Source: Uranotaenia lowii (lineage: Eukaryota > Arthropoda > Insecta > Diptera > Culicidae). Taken from it: a stretch of 64,000 bases of DNA. The notes under the pieces were generated by a model. That model was not told the origin of the DNA. It saw nothing but the letters and a program-made list of their open reading frames with translations, and did no database searches. The position numbers and the translations under genes were made by a program. Of the stretch, positions 1 through 10,869 are shown in pieces. The stretch covers positions 169,003,104 to 169,067,103 of the forward strand of contig NC_073693.1 of NCBI RefSeq assembly GCF_029784155.1, given 5' to 3'. Every line of letters starts with the position of its first letter. Positions within the stretch are counted from its first letter, which is position 1.

Positions 1-518
1 ATTTAAGAGAAATTCAACTTTTTTAGCCCTTTTTGCCAGACAATTATTGTATAAACATCAGTTTTTGGATAAATAATCGTAATTTTGTAATCAGCAACGA
101 TCATCTATTTATATTTAAAAAAAAAATACTATTTTGAACCCTAGGGATGAATTGAACCCAAAATGTACATTTTAGAAACTTTATATGAAAAATTTTGAGA
201 GTTTACCAATCTTTTGAAAATATGGTTTATGAAGTTCATATTACACTTTAATTCAGTTATAGGAATATATATTTTTGTTTTAATTTTCCCATGTCAGAAA
301 CATTTCAAAGTGGTATAAACGATCTTTAAGTCGCATTTTGTGAAATTTTTCAAACAAAGTTCAATAACTCAAAAATGTATTATGTTTTTTGACCTTATAG
401 CATCGTTGTTTTGCTACATTTAGCACATATTTCTAGAACATTTGATCTTTGTGAGTCATTCCAGTTTCGAGATACAGGAATCAAGTATCCCCATGGATCA
501 AGTATCCTCATTCTCCCC
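1..518 (-). mobile_element. Truncated TA-flanked TIR element (GATACTTGATCC family)
   Basis: This is the reverse complement of the left half of the complete element at 62569-63543, with clear matching over almost its whole length, for example around 40-160 and 310-518. Its terminal inverted repeat lies at the right (about 495-518) and is followed by TA at 519-520. The rest of the element lies beyond the window edge. It has no credible coding potential and is probably a nonautonomous Tc1/mariner-like relic, a guess based only on the TA target site. Confidence 0.7.
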
Positions 519-787
519 TATTTTTTCTTTTGAAACAGCTTGATCCTGTTCGTTTGCTTTAATTTTAAATGGTTACCCGTTTGCTTTCAAAATGTTTCGA
601 TACCATAAGGAGAGGTATTTGTTTGCGAGCCTTCGAATAAATGGATATATAAGGATTTTGAAAAAAAAAAATACTAACAGCAAATTTTTCCGAAATCAAA
701 CCAAAAGTTTTAGAGAAACATGAGGTATCAAAGAAAGAAAGATCATGAGGCGTGAATATCATGATTTTTTTTTCGAAAAATACATTG

Positions 788-862
788 GTTCACCGGCAGG
801 ACTTGAACCCACAATCTCTGCTTCAGTACAACAACGCGTTAGCCAATAACACCACGGTGAAC
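788..862 (-). tRNA. tRNA-like sequence, probably pseudogene or SINE head
   Basis: On the minus strand the 7-bp ends GTTCACC and GGTGAAC can pair as an acceptor stem. There is a good B box (GGTTCAAGTCC), an A-box-like TGGTGTTATTGG and a T run about ten bases downstream. Folding by eye gives a weak anticodon stem and an ACU anticodon, which is not a standard eukaryotic tRNA choice. One extra base separates the T stem from the acceptor stem. I therefore treat it as tRNA-derived rather than a working tRNA gene. A covariance-model scan would decide. Confidence 0.45.
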
Positions 863-1331
863 GTGATGAAATCGACCAACACGAGCGTACACGTCGAGCT
901 CCGCTGATCAGTTGCTGGACCTTCTATCGAAAAACCATGTATATGCCGCATGTGATCTTTCCCACTATTGATCTCTTTTGGTTTTCTGGAAGTTTAAACT
1001 TTTATCATTAAACTGAAATCAATTTCAAGTTTTTTCTCTCTTAAAACGTTATTTCACTTACCCAGGTTTTCGCTAATAGAGGTTCTTGAAGAACTATTTT
1101 TCCTTATAGAGGTTTTCTTAAATCCTCAGGAAGCAATTGAGAATATTTTGACTGACCGAAGTATGCAAGAGCAGCAATTGCCTTAAATGATCATATTTGG
1201 ATGCAAACGAATGCAAAAGAAACTGCTTATGAAAAAGCAGTTGATGAGCAGTTTTTAAAAAGAGTTGTAATCGTTTAAGATAAAAAATTTATGACGGAAC
1301 CAAACAAAATCAACAAAACTATTGTTTTATG
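863..1331. other. Unassigned AT-rich stretch with a pogo-like terminal fragment
   Basis: No gene is visible. Positions about 1061-1128 contain CACTTACCCAGGTTTTCGCT and related short repeats. These match another segment at about 4405-4450 in the same orientation and resemble pogo/Tigger-type terminal repeats (CAGTGAAACCT on the other strand). Confidence 0.4.
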
Positions 1332-2537
1332 TACACTGCCGGCCAAAAGTTTTCGATCACCCAATCAAAAACATGAAAATTTTGATTAGCCATATCTCGG
1401 CCATCTTGTGCCTTTTTGAAATTCTTTTGATCTCATTCAGTGAGCAAAATCTTCTTTGGAGGTGTTTGACAAAATGTTAATATTTAGTTTAATTGACTTA
1501 AATTTAGCTGAAGTTGGGTAATTTTCCAAAAACTGAACTTAAAATTAAATCCGACCATCTCAGGGTGGGGTGGACCAAATTTCAAAATTCGAGTTTTAAT
1601 CCTTTTTACATACTAATCAAAACATATTTGTTTGATTTTGTGCAAAAAAAATTGCAATGTACTTGAAATGTATCAAAAATAGCTATTCAAGTTATCGTTC
1701 AAAAATTTGGGATCACCCCGTAGTATGGAGTAACGGCGAAAAGTTTGGGATCAGTCTTCTAAAATATGCATTTTTATTTCACGCGTATCTCTGTTATCGA
1801 ACAACATATTGTTTATCTGGTAAGCAGATTTGGAAGCTAATGAATTGAACTTGCTTTATGGATATTTAGTTGAAATATTTTTCAAGGCGAACTTCTTTAG
1901 AAGTTAAGCTAAAGTTTCATCATTTTCTGATGATTTTCACCAAACAGTCCGACTGATAAAAAATGGCAAATTTGTTTTGACCATAACAAGTTATTGCAGA
2001 TCGATTTGACTTATTTGCAAGCTTATGAATTACAGCAGCTTTAGCTCAAATAATATATCACAGATGATTAACACCAGAACGTTGACTACAATTAGAACAT
2101 TAGTTTTTAAATGAATATGAAGTTATGATGACATATATCATATTATTTTAAGATTTTTACTTTTAATCTATTTCATAAGAAACTGCAGGTCATAAGCTTT
2201 CAAATAAGTCCAACCAATCTGCAATGCATATGTTTTGATAAGTATGAAAAAAGGATTCGAATGCAACTCGAATTTTGAAATTTTGTCCACCAAACCCTGA
2301 GAAGAATGGGTTTGAATTTTAATTTCAGTTTTTTGAAAATGTCCCAACTTTAAGCTAAATTTAAGTCATATAAACTCAACATTAACATTTTGTCAAAAAA
2401 AAAGGTTTTGCTAACGATCTCTGGAATGAGATCACACGAATTTCAAAATGTATCTTATGCCATTATGGCTGCAATATAGCTGATCAAAATTTTCATGTTT
2501 TTGAGGGGGTGATTCCAAACTTCTGGACGGCCGTGTA
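1332..2537. mobile_element. 1.2-kb nonautonomous TIR element, Tc1-like ends
   Basis: The ends TACACTGCCGGCCAAAAG and the reverse complement of the right end, TACACGGCCGTCCAGAAG, are inverted repeats. Similarity continues inward for about 250 bp on both sides (about 1332-1580 against 2270-2537). The outer TA is consistent with a TA target site. Internal copies of an AGTTTGGGATCA-like motif occur near 1690-1750. No transposase frame is present; the 63-codon frame at 1657-1848 is not convincing. A related, internally deleted end occurs at about 56424. Confidence 0.75.
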
Positions 2538-2759
2538 TAAGACATGCTCAGTTCGATGAAATTTGCAAACCTGTGTAATGAAAAGCTTTCTTAAAGACTT
2601 AAAAAAATTATAATTATCATTTTTAAGAAACAAAATTTGTTACCTACTCACTGGTCGGTGATTTAATCACATAAATTTGACATTTGAGCGATTTTATTCT
2701 CTTTTTTCTGTTCCAGCCCTGAATTTGAACGACTCATACCAAATAAATTTATCTAATCT

Positions 2760-3061
2760 AAGAGCAAGTTCACTGGTGTTGGGAAAAAGTGGTAGAAATT
2801 TTGACATTTTGAAAATTTTACCATGCAAAAATGTTTTCAAGATCTTGGGGCGTTGTATTTTTTACAACACTTTTTCTATTTCAGCCGTATGTGATAGAAA
2901 AATTGTTATTTTTGCATCACAGCATGCGAAAATACAACACGTGTTGTAAAAAAACTAGAAGGCCACAGATCTTGAAACTGTTTTTGCATGGGAAAATTTT
3001 CAAAATGTGCCGTAAGTGTCAAAATTTCTACCACTTTTTCGCAACACCAGTGAATTTGCTC
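2760..3061. mobile_element. Palindromic MITE (~300 bp)
   Basis: The two halves are near reverse complements: AGAGCAAGTTCACTGGTG at the left matches the right end, read on the minus strand, as AGAGCAAATTCACTGGTG. Pairing continues through the GGTAGAAATTTTGACA-like block to the AGATCTT segments near 2840 and 2972. Two open frames on the plus strand (2677-2949 and 2831-3064) run through the hairpin and are by-products of it. Confidence 0.75.
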
Positions 3062-3064
3062 TAA

Positions 3065-3120
3065 TATGTGTTGTGAGCCTACTTGGTTGAATAATTCTAC
3101 TGAATCAATGCAATCGAAAG
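3065..3120. repeat. Dispersed repeat fragment shared with 35575-35632
   Basis: The sequence around GTGTTGTGAGCCTACTTGG is found again in reverse complement at about 35575-35632, where it sits next to a run of 15 T. It borders the MITE at 2760-3061. The family is unknown; a short interspersed or LINE 3' fragment is possible. Confidence 0.5.
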
Positions 3121-3217
3121 ATTCCTTTCAATTCAACCACGGTTTCTAGATTATTGTTTGTTCAAGAAAAATTAATTTACGAATCAATAAAAATTATAAA
3201 CCGTATGCATGTTAGTG

Positions 3218-4096
3218 TAGGGTTGCCATCCGTCCCGCAAAAGCGGGACATGTCCCGCTTTTTTGTTGAATGTCCCGCTGTCCCGCTTTTCCCTTAAAAT
3301 GTCCCGCTTTTTTTCTTGGAAAACTTTTACAAAATTAACTCACTAACACTGGAAAAAATCAAATTTTAGTCTCAATTTGAATTCTTGGATAAACAAAAAA
3401 TGTTTCAAATACGTCTTTTTCTCAAAATAAGCAGCATTTTTCATATTTTATATAAGACAATATTGAATATCTCTAAAGCTCTTGGCATAGCAGAAAGATT
3501 CTGTTTTTGTTAAGTGTTTTTAGAGCACGTTCAACCAATGTATTAATTGTTTGTTTAAGTTTTTTCTTAACAATTATAGATTGTTAAATTAAAGAAAATA
3601 ATTTTTTTGCCGGAATCTTAGTTAAATTGCCTTATATTATACACCAACTGTTTCGACTCAATTGTCCAAAGTATATAAAGATGAAGGTTTCTTGAGTTTT
3701 CAAATTTTTAAATTAATTTCCGAACAAACTGTTTTTTATTCAAATTCCACACAGGTTTTTCACGCGGAATAAAATCTGCCGATTACATGTACGGCTTGAA
3801 ATACTTTCTCACTAATAACGTGTTAATTCGTGAGAACCGTGGAAATCAACGGTGCGTATGGCAAAAAATGAGTGTAAATAGAAGTCATGTAAGAAAAACT
3901 GAGCAAACTCAATCTGCGTTTAAAAGAAAGTTTAGTGTACTTTCTATGAACAAGTTTGGCTGATGGTACACGTATAAGTTTTGCTACACAATTAAACATT
4001 TTTAAGATTTTCTTTAATGTCCCGCTTTTTTTGGCTGTGTCCCGCTTTTTTTTCGTGAAATGTCCCGCTTTTTTCTAAAAGTATCTGGCAAGCCTA
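3218..4096. mobile_element. hAT-type nonautonomous element (TAGGGTTGCCA ends)
   Basis: The ends TAGGGTTGCCA and (minus strand) TAGGCTTGCCA are inverted repeats, and exact 8-bp direct repeats TGTTAGTG flank them (3210-3217 and 4097-4104). An 8-bp duplication plus a TAGGG start fits the hAT superfamily. Both ends contain clusters of the motif TGTCCCGCTTTT (about 3232-3312 and 4018-4076), likely subterminal binding repeats. No transposase is visible. Confidence 0.85.
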
Positions 4097-4884
4097 TGTT
4101 AGTGGCATGGTTATTGTTAACACTTCTTGTTGGGGTGTAAAAAAGAGAAACTGTCTTGCTACAACCATGGTTACTGTTAAATTATGAGTAGGAAAATGAA
4201 CAACACCAATTGTTTCTTTTTACCACGACGACAGTTTCTGTTGATATCACATAGTCATGTTATCATAATCAGTTTGATAAAAAACTTCAGTTAGGAATTG
4301 TCCATTTTAAAGATTTACTCATTTCAGCCAGAAAAAAAAGTTTGCTTATTGAGGTTTTGTGGTATAAAAACCACGGGAGCTGACTAGCTCTCTCACTTAT
4401 AAAGGTTTCTCGCTTATCCAGTTCTCGTTTACCCAGTTTTCGCTAATCCAGGTTTCACTGCACTTCACTAGATCTCCAGGCATAGCATGGAATGGATAGA
4501 GCTCTTCCTCTGTGTTCAAAGTCAACTCCCGGAATTTAATCGTTTGATTGCCAATTAGTGAGATGATGTTCTTTTACCAAAAGCTTGAATCTAAAAAAAT
4601 ATACTTTTTGGATTGTCTCCCCAAATAAATCACAAAAAGTAACGCTGCAACGTACCCCCTTGTAAAATGAACGTAACGCTAGCAATCACAATTCGTGACG
4701 CTTTTGTTGACCCTCTCGCCCACCTCACCGTAAAAGCGTTTCGTAATAGTTTTTGATAGGGATAAATACATTAAAATCTATTTAAAATGGTATTCTAATG
4801 TATTATTGATGACAAGCAATTCTAAGATGCATCGTCGACGCATTATCGTCAAATGAAGCTTCAACTTACCGTAAACAAATACTA
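4097..4884. other. Unassigned stretch with a pogo-like end fragment
   Basis: No gene is visible. At about 4377-4450 the minus strand reads CAGTGAAACCTGGATTAGCG followed by repeated GAGAACTGGATAAGCGAG-like units, resembling a pogo/Tigger terminal repeat. It shares sequence with about 1061-1128. The remainder shows nothing I can classify. Confidence 0.4.
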
Positions 4885-5046
4885 AAGTCTGCTTCATTTA
4901 ATATTGGAACAAATTATTTTGCTCATTGTGGCGCTCTTAGTGGACGGATTTGGAAACTTTTTTCACCCACGTGTCGGGAAATTCATTACCTTTCACCATG
5001 TATTTATGTCATAACACCAAACGATAGCATTTTGTAAACAACCGCC

Positions 5047-7166
5047 ATGGAAGCCGAACGGAGAGATCAAATTGTGCACAGTTTTCTTGAAAATCCATTG
5101 TTGTCGGCATCGAAGCTAGCTAAACAGCTTAAAATGCCCAGAAATACCGTATGGCGTGTTATCAAGCAGTACAAGGAAACATTGACGACGGCTCGGAAGC
5201 CGCATTCGAAGCGTCGGAGTGGAACTGTCGACCGGAAACTGCGTGGGAAAGTCATCAAGGCCGTCAAGAGGAATCCCAATCATTCAGACCGCGATTTGGC
5301 CAATAAGTTCCAGGCCGCTCACAGTACGGTGCGACGAATTCGTCTCCGGGAAGGAATAAGGTCATTCCGAGCCAGCAAACAGCCAAATCGGACGCTGAAG
5401 CAGAACAATGTGGCCAGAATCCGTGCTCGAAAGCTGTACGACCAAGTGCTGACCAAGTTCGACGGATGTATTCTGATGGACGATGAGACCTACGTGAAGG
5501 CGGACTTTGGGCTAATCCCAGGTCAAAAATTTTATTTGGCGACGGCTCGGGGGGATGTACCTGCAAAATTTAAGTTCGTGTTTGCGGATAAATTCGCCCG
5601 CAAGTACATGATTTGGCAGGGGATATGCAGTTGTGGACAGAAACCCAAAGTCTTTCTCACTGACAAGACAATGACATCAGAAGTCTACAAAAAGAGTGCC
5701 TACAGAAACGGATTCTGCCGTTTATTCGTGCCCACGACCGTCCAGTAATGTTTTGGCCGGACCTCGCAAGCTGCCATTACAGCAAAACGATTATGGAATG
5801 GTACGCAACGAACGGGGTCAGCGTAATACCGAAGGACCTCAACCCCCCAAACTGCCCCCAGTTCCGGCCGATAGAGAAATACTGGGCAATCACGAAGCGG
5901 AGGCTTAAGGCAAAGGGAAAACTTGTTAGGAACATGACTCAAATGAAGAACTGATGGAATCAAATCGCCAAAACGGTGGACGAAAATTAGGGTGGTCGGA
6001 TTTACCGGTTTTTCTCAAATCCGGTATTTCGGTATTTGTAATTTATAAAACCGATAAAACCGGTAAAACCGGTATTTTTCATAGTATGTCGAATTCATGG
6101 AAAGGTTTCATCTAATTGCAGTAGTAATGGCATAAAATGCTCAGAAACGCAATAGATCCAGCAAAATCCATGAAAAACCAGTCAAAATTCAGCAAAAATT
6201 TAATTGTTTGAATCTGATCCATTCGCTTTTTGTTGATATAAAACTGTTGCAAATTTATAAAAACTTTGTTACTACTTTGTCTGGAAAAAGAGAATGCTTT
6301 AACAGCGTAAAAATAAAAACAACAGAGTTCCATCAATCACCTTGAAAATATTGACAAAAAAAATAATACAAACAGTCCAACATGTGCTTAAATACTGACT
6401 CTGTTGAAAGTTTCGTTAGAACTGAAATTAGAATTAATGTAAACATGTGTTTAAATGCTGACTCTGCTGAAACATTTTATGTTTTGAAACAAACTAGGAA
6501 GTTTCTTATCTGTTTTAAATATTTTTTCGTTTTAAATTTTAAGTTTGTGAAAGCCTGGCACCGCTTAAAACGATTTTGATAAACTTGATTTGATTTGATT
6601 TGATAAAACATTTTTGCAAAATTTATCAAATTCCAGCTATTTAATGAAAATTTCAGTGATTATTGTGAAGCAAACTAAAATTTCTTGTATCTTTTTTCAG
6701 TCATTGTAAATGTGCACAGTCTTAAATGTTGTGGAGCGTTAGTTCGATAGCAGAACTGAAATGTGTAAAGTTTCATTGAAAAAGCTTTAATTCATTAAGT
6801 TACATCGACAAGTTTTAGCTATAATCAAATCTCACATAAACTTTGCAGTAAGGTTTATTGAGCTTGGATTTTGAAGCTTATTGAACAAAATTTGAGTATT
6901 TGTACTCATAAATATTTGGTACAAAAAAAAAAACATTTAGATGTGTTAATTTTAGAATGCCAAATAATGTTGAAAAATTTACCGGAAATACCGGTTTTTT
7001 ACCGTCCCAAAAGTCGGTATTCCGGTATTGAGAAAATGGACGGTTTTACCGGTTTTACCGAATTCGGTAAAACCGGTTAGACCACCCTAACGAAAAGGGT
7101 GTGCGCCGCCTAATGTGCCGTATTACGGGAAAAGTACGAGAATTTCTTCGAAACAGCAATGAATAA
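5047..7166 (+). pseudogene. DD37E transposase, copy A (disrupted)
   Basis: This encodes the enzyme that would cut and paste the surrounding transposon. The first 216 codons are open. They contain two helix-turn-helix regions (about residues 20-42 and 82-104) separated by a basic stretch, then the first catalytic aspartate in the motif CILMDDETYVKADF (about residue 146). After a one-base loss in an A run near 5690 the frame shifts. The second aspartate (PDLASCHY) and the glutamate (FRPIEKYW) lie in the shifted frame, exactly 37 residues apart, which defines DD37E. A TGA at 5952-5954 replaces a tryptophan codon present in copy B. A hAT-type element interrupts the last quarter. The C-terminal end (7090-7166) keeps 15 bp that copy B lacks. 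The gene is inactive as it stands. Confidence 0.9.
5988..7089. mobile_element. hAT-type element inserted in the copy A transposase
   Basis: The ends TAGGGTGGTC are inverted repeats, and the flanks ACGAAAAT (5980-5987) and ACGAAAAG (7090-7097) match at seven of eight bases, as expected for a hAT target duplication. Copy B has a single ACGAAAAG at the matching site, so it is a natural empty site. Both ends are rich in ACCGGT-containing motifs. No transposase frame is seen. Confidence 0.85.
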
Positions 7167-7295
7167 TTTTTTTAATTTTTTTAAGAAAGAGTAAAGAAAA
7201 TTCTACATTTGTATGAAAAACAAATTATGAATTCGTTAATAAATGACTGAACTACACGCAATTGTTTGTGTTCCAATATTAAATAAAGCAGACTT

Positions 7296-9033
7296 TACAA
7301 ATACTAATAAAGGACTTTTCAATAGATGTTGTCGAAGGAATTCGTAGGAATTAAGGGATTTTTAAAAACTTTATTCTCTTTAAGCTAAAATCTCAAATGT
7401 CATCTCGAAAAGGGTCACAATATCTTTTGACTGCACTTGTCCCTGCCAATGACATTCAGCGGGGCGTATTCAACCATATTGAGGATCTCATTTACCCCAA
7501 TCAACGAAGCGGATGACGAGTGGAAATTTAGGTATAGGACCATTTTCAGCCCGCGCGTTTGCCGCATCCTCGCAGCATCAGATGCCATGATTGGAAATCT
7601 TAACTTGTGCTTCGGGATTCCGACCCAAACAAACGAGACAAGAAAAAAAAAGAAGTTGAAGTTGAATACATAAACTCAAAAGCGCCAGAATCATTTTACC
7701 TCATTTACATCTTCGCTGCTACAGGACAGCACAGCAGCTTTGGTTGAGCGTGGAGCCACAAAAGCCAAAAATAGACTCCACCGAAAACGATGAAAGGCAA
7801 ATCTGTTGGCACAAAGGCTTCTTTCCGCAATTTTCTTTCCTCCTTCCTTCACGAGCAACTAAATACTTTTGAAAAGCCATTTATCAGTCTCACACCAGCC
7901 GCAGTGCTAAGTATATTGCTAAAGAAGAAACCGGAAGCCTTATCCTACTCCGTGGTCTTCCGCCGCGCCAGCCCTCGCTTTTGTAATCCCAACAGGAAGC
8001 TGACCACCAGATTGCACTACCAAGTGATATTCCTGCCTTCCCTTCCGCGTCTCATCCTTCCTAAACATCCTAACTCTCCCACCAACTCGAAAACAACAGT
8101 GTAGTGTAGTGTTCAAATCTGCCCCGAAAACCCTCGGGAAAGGAAACTTTAGCCCGTTTGCTGGGGCCATCCTTCCGTCCTTCCGGAGCAACCCGATCCA
8201 TCTCTGGGTCGGTTGGGTGAAGTATGGAATCTCAGGAACTTTTCGGCGGCCAGCGGGAAATTTCGTGTGATGCGCGCTACCGCCAGATGGTTTTTCGGGG
8301 CCGCCTGGGGATCTGATATTTCCTGCGCCGCCACCAGTCAGTAGTCAGTGGCAGCGAGTGAGTGTATGGCTCGGTGTGGGTACACGTGGTTAACCGATGG
8401 AAAAACGGAAACGGATGGAATGTACGCCGTTGTTTCTATAGTGGAACCATAATGCTGAACTCGGTCAGAGTCGGGAGAAGGATCCCGAAACTAGTTATTT
8501 GTAACTTAACATTTGATAAATTATAATAATGCTTCAAAATTTGGGTTTTTCTCTAGCGTATGTATGTTAAAATATGAATGTTAAAATTCAACAAAATTTA
8601 CTTCTACAACTTGTTTTCAATTGCTTAACAAATAAATCAAGAATAAGTTGAAAAAAGGTGCGAAATAAGAATAGAACCACTTGAATTTTGACAAGATTTT
8701 TTCTCAAAACTTACTGCTTGAAAGTGTATAATAAATCTTCTGCGACCAATTTGAACACAGTCTGGATTTTAGTGGTTTTCTATAATTCCAAAGGTTTAAA
8801 GGTTTTAAGAGATGTTCTAGCGCTATGGATATTTGAGCTGTATTACTTTATCAAGCTGCTTAATTTCTATTTTAACATTCATAACCATGGCGTAAAATGT
8901 TAAAAATAGATTCTAGGGTGGATTTGAATCCTCACGCTCATCCACAACACTACCGATGCAAAACTGAGCGCAGAAACGAACAAAATGAAAGCAAAATGTG
9001 CCGAACTTACCTGGTGCAAAAGTGGTCATAAAC
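7296..9033. other. Unassigned region with a GC-richer core
   Basis: About 7430-8480 is clearly richer in G and C than its surroundings. It contains overlapping open frames on both strands (for example 7790-8104 plus, 104 codons), none of which resembles a known protein. It may be non-repetitive host DNA such as an untranslated exon or promoter region, but nothing proves this. A 26-bp match to the Tc1-like repeat at 39386 lies at 8657-8682. Confidence 0.4.
8657..8682 (+). repeat. Tc1-like subterminal repeat (GGTGCGAAATAAGAATAG)
   Basis: GGTGCGAAATAAGAATAG followed by AACCACTT is identical to 39387-39412 and closely similar to the transposon end at 39209. It is probably the remnant of another copy of that Tc1-like element. 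Flanking sequence (about 8560-8760) also resembles 39240-39500 loosely. Confidence 0.6.
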
Positions 9034-9117
9034 TAGAGTGTCCATTTCCCGGCTATTTTTTCGTTCCCGGGAATCGGAAAATCAGGTGGCCTGTTTCCCG
9101 GGATCCCGGGAAATATA

Positions 9118-10314
9118 CAGTTGCGTTCAAAAAAGAATGAAATCGCTTGAAGCTGCGCACCCACTTCCAACTTTGAAAAGCTGCCATTTCTCTCTCGGTT
9201 GATATTTTTTCATGAAAATTTCACACAATCTAGTTCAACTATCCAACTAACATTGCACAAAATTTGAAGTCTTTACATTGACGGGAAACAAAGATACATC
9301 TATTCCCGTAAAAAAGGGAAATTTGGAGTTGCTTCACTAAATTGGCTGTATCTTTAACAATTTTCATTGAAAAATCTTGAAATTTGGTCAAAAGATGTGA
9401 AAATGTTTGATCTAATACCAGGCCAAGTTTGGTCAAAATCGATGAACGTGATCAAAAATGGTGCCGGGTTGAAAATGGGTTCATTATCGCCCAGCAGACG
9501 ATTTCATTCTTTTTTGGACGAATGTTTGTATGGAAAACATCGTAATCCATATATTCTTGGTATTTTCTTTCACAAAACCAAAATTTATCACAAAGAATGT
9601 TGTAAATTGATAGGAACTTTATTCTTCCTTTGTTTAGAAACAGAAATAGTTCCAACAGAACTGGTATTGAAACACAAGAGCGAATAGAATATTCGCTTAA
9701 ATTGTAGATCAAATTTGTTTATCGGTATAATAAGCAGGTTATATCTGAAGCTCTGTTCTTCATATTTTGAACTCTGTTGGAACATTTTCTCTTTCGAAAC
9801 AAAGAACGAATGAAGCTTATAGCAATTTATAACATTCTTTGTGATAAATTTTGGTTTTGTGAAAGAAAATACCAAGAATACATGGATTACGATGATTTCC
9901 ATATAAACATCCGTCCAAAAAAGAATGAAATCGTCTGCTGGGCGATAATGAACCCATTTTCAACCCGGCACCATTTTTGATCACGTTCATCGATTTTGAC
10001 GAAACTTGGCCTGGTATTAGATCAAACATTTTCACATCTTTTGACCAAATTTCAAGATTTTTTAATGAAAATTGTCAAAGATACAGCCAATTTAGTGAAG
10101 CAACTCCAAATTTCCCTTTTTTACGGGAATAGCTGTATCTTTGTTTTCCGTCAATGTAAAGACTTCAAATTTTGTGCAATGTTAGTTGGATAGTTGAACT
10201 AGATTGTGTGAAATTTTCATGAAAAAATATCAACCGAGAGAGAAATGGCAGCTTGTCAAAGTTGGAAGTGGGTGCGCAGCTTCAAGCGATTTCATTCTTT
10301 TTTGAACGCAACTG
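9118..10314. mobile_element. 1.2-kb foldback element, TA-flanked
   Basis: The arms are near-perfect reverse complements of about 590 bp each, meeting near 9715. The ends read CAGTTGCGTTCAAAAAAGAA, and TA lies on both sides (9116-9117 and 10315-10316). The end motif core AAAAAAGAATGAAATCG recurs internally, inverted, at about 9500-9525 and 9918-9940, so a smaller palindrome sits inside the larger one. Open frames on both strands here (for example 9367-9687 and 9817-10035) mirror each other and are not genes. Confidence 0.85.
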
Positions 10315-10756
10315 TACATAAACATGTAAAATATATGTATGTTTGCACTCCGATTGAAACTTACCCAGCCAACATGAAATCGTAAAAGAAATCATCGCCG
10401 AACTCGTATATGGATTCAACTCAAATCGGAATCGTAAACATGTACACTTAATATTCGATCATATCGTATATTCGTTGTTTACAACGAATGAAATACGAAT
10501 TTATTTACGAAATGTTGGATGAAGTCGTATTTAGGTCGACCGATGTCAAATGAAATCTTATAACCATCACATGAGATTTCTTAAGACGCATTTTATTCGT
10601 ACAATAATTACTCTCGTATCGAAATCGTAAATAACTTCAAATAAATTCATAAAGAATACCCCGTAAGCATCGTATTTCGTATCTTATGTAGATTGTATAG
10701 AATGCCAAATTAAGAGGCAAATTAGCAAAGCCACATCTATATATATAAAAATGAAT

Positions 10757-10794
10757 TTCTGTCTGTCTGTCTGTCTGTCTGTCTGTCAGTCTGT
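10757..10794 (+). repeat. (GTCT)n microsatellite near the Helitron 5' end
   Basis: Consecutive CTGT/GTCT units form a simple repeat just inside the left end. The second Helitron copy has a shorter run at the same relative place (about 41757-41771), so the microsatellite belongs to the family and is not random. Confidence 0.8.
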
Positions 10795-10869
10795 TCCCTA
10801 TAGACTCGGAAACAACTGAACCGATTTGCGTGAAACTTGGCTGGTGAGGGTACTGGAGGCAGGGGAAGG

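Larger units (their letters stand above)
4885..7295 (+). mobile_element. ITmD37E (DD37E) DNA transposon, copy A
   Basis: Terminal inverted repeats start AAGTCTGCTTCATTTAATAT at 4885 and end with the reverse complement at 7295. TA flanks both sides (4883-4884 and 7296-7297), the target site of the IS630-Tc1-mariner superfamily. The element carries one transposase gene at 5047-7166, broken by a frameshift, a stop codon and a 1.1-kb hAT-type insertion at 5988-7089. Without the insertion the element would be about 1.3 kb, a normal size for this group. Confidence 0.9.

Noticed and set aside
2677..3064. Two overlapping plus-strand ORFs of 90 and 77 codons
   Set aside because: They run through both arms of a palindromic MITE; the frames reflect the inverted repeat, not a gene.
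7790..8104. 104-codon ORF in a GC-richer segment
   Set aside because: No recognisable domain, overlapping frames on the other strand, and composition alone is not enough evidence for a gene.
8915..8965. Second tRNA-like sequence (B-box-like GGATTCAAATCC on the minus strand)
   Set aside because: The A-box-like and B-box-like parts are too close together and no acceptor stem is found.
9367..10035. Several 65-106-codon ORFs on both strands
   Set aside because: They mirror each other across a foldback element and encode the same residues from opposite arms.
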